Shown here: one piece after another, positions 45,745-53,895 of the stretch
Numbering within the stretch: position 1 is the first letter of the stretch
How the letters are laid out: every line of letters starts with the position of its first letter
Assembly: GCA_964533375.1 (NCBI GenBank)
Contig: CAZHLW010000001.1
Coordinates: forward strand, 372,001 to 436,000
DNA from: CALREJ01 sp964533375
GTDB taxonomy: Bacteria; Patescibacteriota; Gracilibacteria; Peribacterales; Peribacteraceae
Direction: 5' to 3'
Length of the DNA: 64,000 bases
The notes under the pieces: generated by a model
The model's input: the letters and a program-made list of their open reading frames with translations, nothing else
Database searches by the model: none
What the model was told of the DNA's origin: nothing
Position numbers and translations under genes: made by a program

Positions 45745-48276
45745 TTATTCTTTCGCTTTCTTTTCCGGAGCCTTCGGCTCTGTGCCCGGTGCAGGTTCGG
45801 TCGGGAAGACGTGCTTCCAGTAGAAGTCCGGATGGAACTGTTTGAGGGCTTCTTTAATCTTATCCGCCCATACTGCGTTCTTCATAAGATCCCAGCTCAA
45901 CATGTTTTCTGCGATCAGTGATGCAATGGCCGGCTTTCCATCATTATCCAATGTGCTTAACTGCTTGAATGCCAGGTTTTCTGTGAGCAGCGCGGAGAAG
46001 TGTGAACCCAGTTTTTCCTGCATATCCTTACAGTAATTGGCGTGTGCATCGGCAAGTTCCGGAATGCCCCGCAACCTTTTACCCATGGAAATAATGCTGC
46101 CCAGGAACGGCTGGACCCATTTTTCAGATTCCCATTCGCGTGTGGAAGTGTAAGCGAGGATTTCTTTATAGACAGTCGTGCCAAGCATGATTTTTTCCGT
46201 ATCTTCAATGGCAAAGTCCGGATCTTCTTTGTGCGGATCCGCCATGGAGGCGAACATTTCTCTTGCACGCTGGCGGTAGGGGGAGAAGCGCGACTCGAAA
46301 ATATGGATGTAACTGCCATCCGGGAGCTCCACAATGTGTCCTGCAAGAACGCGTGCAGTCAGTTCATTCAGTTCCTGACGGCCCTTCATCTTTTTGATAT
46401 CGATAGATGGACTTCGTGCAAGAATTGTTTTTTCGATGTCGTTGGCGTACTTGATGGGTGTTTTCTCCAGAATATCATCATCGCCGGTGGCTGCCCATTC
46501 CGCCAATTTGGGACGCAATCCTTTCATCCAACCCATTGTGAATGCGGTGTTATACATACTCATTTTTCCGATGATGTCGAAGAAAGACACCGGTGTCACG
46601 GCACGCAGATCTTTGTGTTCCTTCAGCTTGGACATGATGGTTGTAAACAGCCATGCGGCGACGTGTCCCTGCAGACCGCGTTCCATGGCGCGCTGACAGA
46701 TACCTGCTGCTCCCCACAGGTTTCGCAGATCCAGTTCGTGTTCAACCAGACGGATGAAGCGGGGGACGTTTTCCACGTCGTTTTCCATTTTCTTTCCGTG
46801 GTCGATTTCGTGTTCGCGTCCGCTGGAGTTTTTGCTGCGTAGCACGTTGAAGTAATTGCTGATTTTCGAATCATCACCCTTCCAGTCGAAACACAGATCC
46901 GCCACCTTCATGCCAAAAATCGGATGGCTGTGGTCATCCAGGTTTTCGTCGATGTCATACAGGAAGCCGTGTTCTGCCGCCCATGCCAGACAACCGCGTG
47001 TCTTGTTCGCGTTCTTTCCCGCCCATTTCCAGAATTCACCGCCGTCCTTGTCGAACACTTTGCTCCAGGTGAAGTGGTTTTCTTCAAGCGTTTTCTTCAT
47101 TGCCTCTTCTTCCTCGCCGTCTTTTGCATCCAGCTGCTGGCCGAGAATCGTATCAACTTCTTCACCGTAGATAGGGAAGAAATCGAACGGTCTCATTGCT
47201 GAACCGATCTTTCTTGCTATATCCGCACTGTAACGTTCGCTGCGTGTTTCCCAGGTGGACTTCAATGCGTTCCAGTACTTCACCCCACCATTGATGTAGT
47301 CGTTGATGGACCGCCAGCGGATCTGCCGCAGCATGGCGCCTATGCCCTGGGTTTTTGAGAAGTCGGTTTCTGCATCCAGGTCAATACGTCTGCTCTGCTT
47401 TTCCACTTTTTCCACATAGCCTTCCTGTTGCTGCAGCGCTTTTTCCATCTTTCCGTACTGCTTGTTTTTGATCTGCATCCATTTATCAATATCAATATCT
47501 TTCACGATCGTATTGATCACATCGATTTTGTCCGATGCATTGCCCACAGCCCATTTTTCTTTTGTGAGACCGATTGTGGATCGTGCTGAAGGTGTCGCAT
47601 TGTCACTCTCTCCCTCCGCCCCTATGCCGAGTTCGGCATCCACATCCATTTTCATTTCCTCCATTTTGGCAATTTTATCCAGTGATCCGAATCCGTATGG
47701 CAGAGTATTCAAATAGTCTGCATATCGTGCGGCAAATTCCTGAGGCGCAAGTTCACCCATCCAGAATGAGGAGAGATGCTCCGTAAAATCTTTTTCCTGT
47801 GTAGTGTTAAATTCTTCCTGGTTTAAAAGGCGGATGTCGTTTTCCCACCGTGCGAGAATTTCGGGAGATGCCGATTCCCTGATGTTCTTCATCACCACTT
47901 CGCTTTTCATGCGGTCTTTCAGATCACGGATTTTTCCCGCATTTTCTGCCATTTTTTTCGTGACTTCTTCAAACCGTTTACGCATGACTTCTTTCTGCTG
48001 CGATGCAATTTTGAATTCCTGCTCCGCTTCTTCCGGTGTCTTTTTCTTTGGTCCAGACAATACTTTTTCGATATTTCCGGCTGTCGTATCCGTTTCATTG
48101 CTTACCACATCTTCGCCACGTTCTTTGGGATCGTCCGGTGTCGGCAACACAATGCCTGCTTCCGCAGGGTTGGGCTTTTTGTCGTCATCCGCAGTATCCG
48201 CAAACCAAAGCAACCGGGCCTCCCTTTCGGGGGAACGCTCGGATGCGTTGTGCCAGTGCTTGCGCAGCGGCAACAT
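45745..48276 (-). CDS. Large 843-aa soluble protein, unknown function
   Basis: No signal peptide or membrane helix. Residues 1-90 are acidic and Pro-rich, and 90-180 form a charged coiled coil (EEAEQEFKIASQQKEVMRKR). From 190 onward it is helical, with Trp-rich segments such as HFTWSKVFDKDGGEFWKWAGKNANKTRG (about 400-430) and RFIRLVEHELDLRNLWGAAG. The tail is Pro/Lys/Glu-rich. It starts directly after the stop of the two-helix membrane protein upstream, so the two are one transcription unit. I know no matching family. It could be a large lineage-specific structural or surface-related protein. Confidence 0.6.
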   Translation of the reverse strand: MLPLRKHWHNASERSPEREARLLWFADTADDDKKPNPAEAGIVLPTPDDPKERGEDVVSNETDTTAGNIEKVLSGPKKKTPEEAEQEFKIASQQKEVMRKRFEEVTKKMAENAGKIRDLKDRMKSEVVMKNIRESASPEILARWENDIRLLNQEEFNTTQEKDFTEHLSSFWMGELAPQEFAARYADYLNTLPYGFGSLDKIAKMEEMKMDVDAELGIGAEGESDNATPSARSTIGLTKEKWAVGNASDKIDVINTIVKDIDIDKWMQIKNKQYGKMEKALQQQEGYVEKVEKQSRRIDLDAETDFSKTQGIGAMLRQIRWRSINDYINGGVKYWNALKSTWETRSERYSADIARKIGSAMRPFDFFPIYGEEVDTILGQQLDAKDGEEEEAMKKTLEENHFTWSKVFDKDGGEFWKWAGKNANKTRGCLAWAAEHGFLYDIDENLDDHSHPIFGMKVADLCFDWKGDDSKISNYFNVLRSKNSSGREHEIDHGKKMENDVENVPRFIRLVEHELDLRNLWGAAGICQRAMERGLQGHVAAWLFTTIMSKLKEHKDLRAVTPVSFFDIIGKMSMYNTAFTMGWMKGLRPKLAEWAATGDDDILEKTPIKYANDIEKTILARSPSIDIKKMKGRQELNELTARVLAGHIVELPDGSYIHIFESRFSPYRQRAREMFASMADPHKEDPDFAIEDTEKIMLGTTVYKEILAYTSTREWESEKWVQPFLGSIISMGKRLRGIPELADAHANYCKDMQEKLGSHFSALLTENLAFKQLSTLDNDGKPAIASLIAENMLSWDLMKNAVWADKIKEALKQFHPDFYWKHVFPTEPAPGTEPKAPEKKAKE

Positions 48277-48774
48277 TTACAGTTTAGCGGTACGGATAAA
48301 AGCGTCAAGCAAACCCTCCTGTTTGTCTTTTAACTCAGAGGAATAGGGGCTGATGAGCAATCGGAGGGCCGTCAGATCCTGGCCGTTTGTCTGGATCAGG
48401 ATGTCGGAGCGGCGTTTCACTTTCGGGACAAAATGCACTTCGGTGTAATGGGGCGTTTCCAGGAACCAGAAGCCTGCAATATCTTCCCAGCGCGTGAAGG
48501 ACTGCTCCAACAGCACGCCTCTGTCCGACAGCGTTATGGTTTTCAACGGCGGCACATGGTCGCGCATCAGGTAGTACATGGCGCCACACAGGAGAATCAC
48601 GATGGTGAACGGCCATGATCCGCTCACAATCCCGTACACTGCACCGGTGAGTACCACCACTCCGCCAATCACATACCAACGGTGACTGCGATCGTGCGTC
48701 GGAAGAACCGGCGCCTGCCAGGTGGCGAGGATGATCTGTTCTTCTGACTGAAGAGGGGGTGTGTTTTCTGTCAT
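48277..48774 (-). CDS. Membrane protein with two helices and a PH-like C-terminal domain
   Basis: 165 aa. An N-terminal cytosolic segment, then a helical hairpin (YVIGGVVVLTGAVYGIVSG and PFTIVILLCGAMYYLM, about 34-72). A domain of about 90 residues follows that reads like a bacterial PH-type beta domain (KTITLSDRGVLLEQSFTRWEDIAGFWFLE...). Its stop is immediately followed by the ATG of the 843-aa gene. It may recruit that protein to the membrane. Expressed from the promoter at 48799. Confidence 0.6.
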   Translation of the reverse strand: MTENTPPLQSEEQIILATWQAPVLPTHDRSHRWYVIGGVVVLTGAVYGIVSGSWPFTIVILLCGAMYYLMRDHVPPLKTITLSDRGVLLEQSFTRWEDIAGFWFLETPHYTEVHFVPKVKRRSDILIQTNGQDLTALRLLISPYSSELKDKQEGLLDAFIRTAKL

Positions 48775-48798
48775 GTGTTTGTGTGTGAAGAAATCCTC

Positions 48799-48818
48799 TT
48801 ATTATAGCAAAAAACGCG
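48799..48818 (-). promoter_or_regulatory. Extended -10 promoter of the 48774-45745 unit
   Basis: The minus strand reads ACGCGTTTTTTGCTATAAT, the same 19 nt as at 26440, 24 nt before the ATG. Confidence 0.6.
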
Positions 48819-48942
48819 TCTTTTTGCTGATGCCTGGAGTTGCTAAATATAAATAATGTTTTCTATACACATTTTTTCTTGAGAAACTTCGTCATTTTGG
48901 CTCACCGAAGCTGTCTCCATATACAGACATCTCTCCCGTTTT

Positions 48943-49911
48943 ATGAGCCACTCAGCAACCACACTCCACAGGCTTCCGGATGGCAGAATCCTCGAATACG
49001 CCACATTTGGAGATCCAAACGGTATTCCACTTCTGTATTTTCACGGATTTCTTGGTTCCTGCCACCAGGCGGCACTAGCCGATAGCGCTGCCAGACAGGC
49101 GGGTTTTCGGGTCATTGCTCCAAACAGACCGGGCATCGGTCAGTCGACGCTGCATCGCTTTCTGTCCATGCGCGACTATGCCGAAGACATCCGTCATCTG
49201 CTCGACACTCTTAACATTTATCAGGCAGTGATGGTCGGCATGTCGTCCGGCGGTTGTTTCGCACTCGCGTGCACGCAAGCTTTGCCGGATCGTGTGCGGC
49301 TGACGAGTGTGGCCGGGTGCATCGGGCCGCTGAATATCATGCGCAATCTTCAGACTATGCACTGGTTCCGCAGATGGTTTTTAGTGGGATGCAACGATCA
49401 TCCTGTGCTGGTTGGGGGACTGCTTCGTAGTGTGTACATTGTCTGCAAGTATCGGCCGCAGTGGTTGTACCGATGGCTGGTGCAGACATCGTGTCTGATT
49501 GAACCCGGACTCAATGCCGTGAAACAGAATGTGGAGACCATGCTCTGGAATGATTACCGTGATGTATTTTTACGAAGGAGCGGTGTGCATGGACTGCGCG
49601 AAGAAGCGCGTCTTTTTTTCCGCTGGGGATTTACCGCGGACCAGATTCCCGCTCACAAGCGTGTGCTCTTCTGGCACGGCAAAAGTGATCCGCTTTTCCC
49701 ATGGTCTGCCGCACGCAATCTTGCGCGTTCCATCAAGTCAGCAGAGATAGTGCTCTGCTCCGGTGGCCACATGACATTCCTCACAAAAATTGAAGAGATG
49801 CTGGAGCGCATCCGCCTGACGCTCCAGACAGATGAGTCTGATGATTTTTCTGAACTGGAAGAGAAAAACTCAAAGCAGCCTGTTTCCTTTTTGCTCCCCA
49901 CATTTTCCTGA
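48943..49911 (+). CDS. Alpha/beta-fold hydrolase
   Basis: 322 aa. Visible: LPDGRILEYATFGDPNG, LLYFHGFLGSC (oxyanion), PNRPGIGQST, the nucleophile motif VGMSSGGCFALA (Ser, about residue 104), acid FWHGKSDPLFP and base CSGGHMTFL. A substrate-lid domain covers about 130-235. The C-terminal 25 residues are acidic. Esterase, lipase or epoxide-type hydrolase cannot be distinguished. It is followed by a GT2 gene after 6 nt, so they form an operon. Confidence 0.85.
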   Translation: MSHSATTLHRLPDGRILEYATFGDPNGIPLLYFHGFLGSCHQAALADSAARQAGFRVIAPNRPGIGQSTLHRFLSMRDYAEDIRHLLDTLNIYQAVMVGMSSGGCFALACTQALPDRVRLTSVAGCIGPLNIMRNLQTMHWFRRWFLVGCNDHPVLVGGLLRSVYIVCKYRPQWLYRWLVQTSCLIEPGLNAVKQNVETMLWNDYRDVFLRRSGVHGLREEARLFFRWGFTADQIPAHKRVLFWHGKSDPLFPWSAARNLARSIKSAEIVLCSGGHMTFLTKIEEMLERIRLTLQTDESDDFSELEEKNSKQPVSFLLPTFS

Positions 49912-49917
49912 TTTTGT

Positions 49918-50754
49918 ATGCAGATGTTTCATTCCATCATCGGCATTCCGCCCCGCATTCTGGACCTCGAACGCTTCGGTGTCGGCACCTTCACGCGCGA
50001 GGACATCATCGAAAAATGCAGGCTTATAAAAAGCATGATGCAGAGCCGAGGACAGGTGGACCATCCCACCATTTCCGTCGTCGTTCCCGCGCACCGCGAA
50101 GGCCACTATATTCTCGCGACACTCCGCTCACTCGCCGAGCAAACTTTTTTGGATGCGGAATTTATTATCGTCGTGAATGGTGAGCAGAAAGGAGGGGAGA
50201 CAGAACGCATTGCACGGCGCTGCGGATTCAGAGTGATTCACGAGTCGCAGGCCGGTATCGGGCGCGCGCGGCAGATCGGTCTTCTAAAGGCGAAGGGAGA
50301 GATTGTTGTAACGACCGATGCAGATACATTGCATCATCGCCGCTGGCTGGAAACCATTGCGCAGACCTGCAAAGACGATCCCACTATTGTTGCGGGATTC
50401 GGCTGGATGCGTGCGCTGTCATCATCGTATATGCATCAGGTCTGTCTGCAGCTGCATAGCGCGTGGCGCAGTTTCCAGGGGCGGTATCTGTTCCTGAATG
50501 CCTCGGAAGCGAATTCCTTTTTCCGGCGCGAGGCCGCACTGAGCGTTGGCGGCTACGACATTGACTGTAACTACTGCGAAGGATCGCAACTTATTCAGAA
50601 GCTTACAGAGCTTGGTTCCGTTCGCGGTATCACCGACAGGCGCGCTACCATCTTCACCTCAGACCGCCGGACCATTTCTGATCGTCTGCAGACATTCATG
50701 CAGTATCTTTTCAGTGCGAGTTCCGCGGCGGTGCGGTATGGGGTGGTGCGGTGA
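49918..50754 (+). CDS. GT2-family glycosyltransferase
   Basis: 278 aa, GT-A fold. Core: ISVVVPAHREGHYILATLRSLAEQTF, EFIIVVNGEQ, ESQAGIGRARQIGLLKAKGEIVVTTDADTLHH (metal-binding DxD as DAD) and EANSFFRREAALSVGGYD. A 50-residue N-terminal extension precedes the domain. It has no strong membrane helix. It probably acts on a surface sugar or lipid with the linked hydrolase. Confidence 0.88.
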   Translation: MQMFHSIIGIPPRILDLERFGVGTFTREDIIEKCRLIKSMMQSRGQVDHPTISVVVPAHREGHYILATLRSLAEQTFLDAEFIIVVNGEQKGGETERIARRCGFRVIHESQAGIGRARQIGLLKAKGEIVVTTDADTLHHRRWLETIAQTCKDDPTIVAGFGWMRALSSSYMHQVCLQLHSAWRSFQGRYLFLNASEANSFFRREAALSVGGYDIDCNYCEGSQLIQKLTELGSVRGITDRRATIFTSDRRTISDRLQTFMQYLFSASSAAVRYGVVR

Positions 50755-50756
50755 AA

Positions 50757-51056
50757 TTATGGCCGCTCCAGGAACATATACGTTTCCGGAATTAATTTTC
50801 CTTCTACCCCCTCTACTACTTGATGCTCATGTCCGAGCACGTGAATAATGCAGGCCATCATTGCAATGAATGAATGGTCGGGGAGAGCAAAGCCTGCTTT
50901 CTGGATTGATTGAACGGCTGCTGCATAATCTTCTTCAGTATAAGACGCATTCACCACTTTTTGATAAAGCTCTTCTGTCAGTGATCCTCCGAGGTTCCGA
51001 TACCCTTCAAAGCTTCTGTCTGTACCTTCCGGTGATGAAGAGGAATTGAGAGACAT
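50757..51056 (-). CDS. Small soluble protein, unknown function
   Basis: 99 aa. Ser/Glu-rich start, a helical middle (EELYQKVVNASYTEEDYAAAVQSIQKAG), then a His-rich segment HSFIAMMACIIHVLGHEHQVVEG. The His cluster could bind metal. A TATAAT box lies about 25 nt upstream of the ATG. It is convergent with the GT2 gene (2 nt apart). No family recognised. Confidence 0.45.
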   Translation of the reverse strand: MSLNSSSSPEGTDRSFEGYRNLGGSLTEELYQKVVNASYTEEDYAAAVQSIQKAGFALPDHSFIAMMACIIHVLGHEHQVVEGVEGKLIPETYMFLERP

Positions 51057-51138
51057 GGAGCGAGTAAAGTACGCGGCGTAATTATACGTGGTGGGCCGTA
51101 ATCGAGGCGGCTAGAAACGCTTTGCCAATTGTAGCGCA

Positions 51139-52695
51139 CTAACTCTCTTTTGGACTTTTTCTCTTTTTCTTGCCTTGTTGCGGTTCAGCCTTTTCGTCTT
51201 GAATGAACTTCATCCGATCAGGAAACTCCGGATACGCCCGCGATAAGCATTCGAGAATATTGTTTAGCATTGAGATCGCATCACTCATGACGCTCGGCAG
51301 AAGTGGCAGGTCATATGTGGGGAGGCGATGGGAACGATGAAGTGGGTTGATGCATTTTTGAAAAACAGACTCACGAATGGCCCCCCAGTTGGAGTGCATA
51401 TACTGGGAGGTGTAGCTGTAGAATCTGTCGTATACGTCTTTCTTGTCAGCGTACTCACTCATCGTCCTTAAGTTGCTATCATTCCAATGCCCCAAATTCA
51501 CGGGAACGAATTCAATCCAGGAGTCCTCATTTGCCAGATAGTCGATGTCGTCGAGAGCGATACTGCTCGGCTCCTCCTTCAGCTCTCTGATTTTCATATA
51601 AGTGAATTTCAACTGACCAGTTCCATACGCACGGAAGTCGTCCCATATCTTGGGTTCATCTGCCTCTTTCTTCAAAAGATATGCAAAGGTAATCTCCGCT
51701 TCGGCTAGCGATCTCAGGGCAAGACGTGCAGTGATCGAGAGCGGAGCGCGATAAAAGACAATCTCAATAAGCAGTGTCATCGCGTATATAGCAAGTCCGA
51801 AAGCTCCTTCATGGCGAGAGTCGACAGCTGAAGTTATGGAAGTCTGGAAGCAGTGGTCGATCAATTTGTTCCTCAAATCAGCCGTCTGATCTGCGTAGTG
51901 CTTTTTTGTTTTCTCATATTCTTCCTGAAGAACTTTCTGTCTTATCTCCAACTTTTTGTTCACCGCATGCTCCGGCATGCATGCTGTGTTGTCGTAGCAA
52001 AATTGCCAGAAGGAATCTGACCATGGAAAAGATTCATTGTTTTTCCCCATTGTCAGCCCTATCTCACCCGCTCGAATGGACGGTCGAACATCTCTCATAT
52101 CTCCATGGTTCGGATATTCCATAATGCCCCGCACTACATGTTCTACGTTCGCGGTGAACTTCATTTTTCCTCCAGCTATATAACTCATCACCCTCACCCA
52201 ACGACAGTCAGTGGATTCCTGTGTTTGGTGCCAAAGGCATTTGTACATAGCATCAGCGACTTTGTGCCAATCCTCCTTCGTATCAGCTTCTCCAAGTTGC
52301 TGTTGCCAGTCATTGAAGGCTGGCAAATCAGGGAACAGCATCATTGGCCGCAGGATCTTCTTGATGTCCTTGGACCAGGAGCAAATATGCTCAATGAATC
52401 CGGCACGTTTCTTGGGCCACAACTGACTGATTCCTGTTAATGAAACATCGTAGCAATCGGGTTCACTATTCACGTATTTCACAACATGCCTAAAGAAATC
52501 GAGTCCTTGCTCCCTAGTCAATTGGGTGATCGCAAGACTGGCCCATAGCATTTCTGGGAGTCGAGCGTTTATCCACGACGCTCCCTTGTTCGGTTTGAAC
52601 ATCTGGTAGAGCGGTGGGTGCAACTTCTTCTTCTGACGTTTGTGGTCCGAAATTTTGGATTCAAGCTCGCGCTGCTTTTGCTTATCAGTAGGCAT
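51139..52695 (-). CDS. DUF5677-like protein in an AT-richer island beside tRNA-Val
   Basis: 518 aa. The C-terminal half (about 290-480) has the pattern LALRSLAEAEITFAYLLKKE ... YTSQYMHSNWGAIRES, which resembles the helical DUF5677 family, sometimes found near anti-phage genes. The N-terminal half is unknown, with a basic start (KQKQRELESKISDHKRQKKK) and tail (GKKKRKSPKES). GC is lower than in neighbours, and the gene lies between a tRNA and a hypothetical gene, so it may be acquired. Whether it has a defence role is unproven. Confidence 0.55.
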   Translation of the reverse strand: MPTDKQKQRELESKISDHKRQKKKLHPPLYQMFKPNKGASWINARLPEMLWASLAITQLTREQGLDFFRHVVKYVNSEPDCYDVSLTGISQLWPKKRAGFIEHICSWSKDIKKILRPMMLFPDLPAFNDWQQQLGEADTKEDWHKVADAMYKCLWHQTQESTDCRWVRVMSYIAGGKMKFTANVEHVVRGIMEYPNHGDMRDVRPSIRAGEIGLTMGKNNESFPWSDSFWQFCYDNTACMPEHAVNKKLEIRQKVLQEEYEKTKKHYADQTADLRNKLIDHCFQTSITSAVDSRHEGAFGLAIYAMTLLIEIVFYRAPLSITARLALRSLAEAEITFAYLLKKEADEPKIWDDFRAYGTGQLKFTYMKIRELKEEPSSIALDDIDYLANEDSWIEFVPVNLGHWNDSNLRTMSEYADKKDVYDRFYSYTSQYMHSNWGAIRESVFQKCINPLHRSHRLPTYDLPLLPSVMSDAISMLNNILECLSRAYPEFPDRMKFIQDEKAEPQQGKKKRKSPKES

Positions 52696-52745
52696 AGATA
52701 AGATCTCTATAGCATTTTACTGTTGTTTCCTAATAATTTCTTTTC

Positions 52746-52822
52746 TGGTGGGCAATATTGGACTCGAACCAACGACCTTCACAATGTCAATGTGACGCTC
52801 TAACCAGCTGAGCTAATTGCCC
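52746..52822 (-). tRNA. tRNA-Val (GAC)
   Basis: 77 nt with encoded CCA. Acceptor GGGCAAT/ATTGCCC, anticodon stem TCACA/TGTGA with loop TTGACAT (GAC) and T arm GTTGGTTCGAGTCCAAT. Its first 12 nt are repeated at 52916-52928. Confidence 0.93.
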
Positions 52823-52928
52823 GAAAGTGTGAATGATATCCAGCAGTTGAATGGCAATAGCAGAGGCGAGGCTGGAAGCTGCTTGTCCGCCGTAGCTCCA
52901 GAGAGCGAAGGGGGAAGCTAATTGCCCG
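52811..52928. repeat. 13-nt direct repeat of the tRNA-Val 5' end around a dispersed element
   Basis: agctaattgcccg occurs at 52811-52823 (inside the tRNA) and again at 52916-52928. The 92 nt between contain tccgccgtagctccagagag and cgaaggggga, which looks like another dispersed repeat class. The layout resembles a target-site duplication. The 52829-53067 gap holds this element and no other gene. Confidence 0.65.
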
Positions 52929-53054
52929 GGATGTGAAAATGCTTCGTGTTCTTTTTGAGACCAGAACAGCTTTTGAAGGCTCTACGCAGATCAAAAGCCC
53001 AAGCAGGGTAGCAAGTCTGCTTGTCTGCCACAAGACGCTTTCTTTCGAATCTCT

Positions 53055-53060
53055 TATTCT
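53055..53060 (+). promoter_or_regulatory. -10 box of comF, leaderless spacing
   Basis: TATTCT, 7 nt before ATG 53068. Confidence 0.45.
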
Positions 53061-53067
53061 AAGAGCC

Positions 53068-53709
53068 ATGTTCGACCGATTGCTTGATCTGCTGTTCCCG
53101 CGGGTGTCTCTGAAAGGAGACGAAGGAATGCATATGACTGAAGAAGAATTTGGGGCATTGGTCGCGTTTCCTGTCCGGACGGGGACAGAAGAATTGCGTG
53201 CCGCGGGGTTACGTTTTCTGGATGGTATTGTGGCGGCAAGTTCCTATGAAGCGTCGCCGCTTCTGCGGGCTGCGGTGCATCGTTTGAAATACGGACGGCA
53301 GCGATCATATGCGCGCGAACTCGGGGCGATTTTACTGGAGGCATCAGACAGGATTGTGATGACAGGGGAGATGGTCCTTTGTCCGGTGCCTCTCCACTGG
53401 ACACGTACATTTGAGCGCGGTTTCAATCAGTCGGCATTGCTTGCGGAGATTATCAGTGAAGAGCGGCACTGGCCTGTTGCGCATCTGCTGCGACGCACAC
53501 GTTCCACCGGACATCAGGCACACCGGTCGCACGAAGAACGCCACTCTGCCATGCGTGATGCTTTTGCCATCACCACACTCTCTGTTCCCGAACATGTCGT
53601 TCTCATCGACGATATTGCAACAACCGGATCGACACTCGATGCATGTGCGGAGGTGCTCAAAATGGCGGGAGTGGAGTATGTGGAGGCGCTCGTGATTGCG
53701 AAAGGATGA
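53068..53709 (+). CDS. comF: ComF-family phosphoribosyltransferase-like protein
   Basis: About 213 aa. The C-terminal part has ALLAEIISEERHWPVAHLLRRTRSTGHQ and the PRPP-binding loop VVLIDDIATTGSTLD of type I phosphoribosyltransferases. The ComF-specific CPVPLHWTRTFERGFNQS comes before it. The N-terminal zinc finger of classic ComF is missing. ComF supports DNA uptake in competent bacteria; CPR cells often keep competence genes. ATG 53068 starts the conserved part, with a -10 box 7 nt upstream. Confidence 0.85.
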   Translation: MFDRLLDLLFPRVSLKGDEGMHMTEEEFGALVAFPVRTGTEELRAAGLRFLDGIVAASSYEASPLLRAAVHRLKYGRQRSYARELGAILLEASDRIVMTGEMVLCPVPLHWTRTFERGFNQSALLAEIISEERHWPVAHLLRRTRSTGHQAHRSHEERHSAMRDAFAITTLSVPEHVVLIDDIATTGSTLDACAEVLKMAGVEYVEALVIAKG

Positions 53710-53713
53710 CACG

Positions 53714-53750
53714 GGTTATCGGTTACCGGTTATGGGTTATCGGAATTGGA
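53714..53750. repeat. Phrase repeat (ggttatcggttaccgg units)
   Basis: gggttatcggttaccggtta plus two more units, at the left edge of the AT-rich region before rseP. Confidence 0.7.
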
Positions 53751-53880
53751 ATTTTTCCTTTTGAAAACTTTTTTTGATCGCCAAGTACACTCCATCTTAC
53801 TTTGTATTTTTTTGACATGATCACTCATCACGCTCCACATGAAGTTGTGGAAAACTTTTACGTTTTCCACACGACATCAC
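53751..53880. other. Candidate replication origin (oriC-like) near dnaA
   Basis: An AT-rich stretch (about 53751-53820) is followed by two inverted DnaA-box-like nonamers, TGTGGAAAA (53846-53854, reverse of TTTTCCACA) and TTTTCCACA (53863-53871), fitting TTWTNCACA. The region lies 1.1 kb before dnaA, and all genes to the right run on the plus strand. Two boxes are few for an origin, so it could be a DnaA-regulated site instead. Confidence 0.4.
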
Positions 53881-53895
53881 TATGATGCAGATCCT

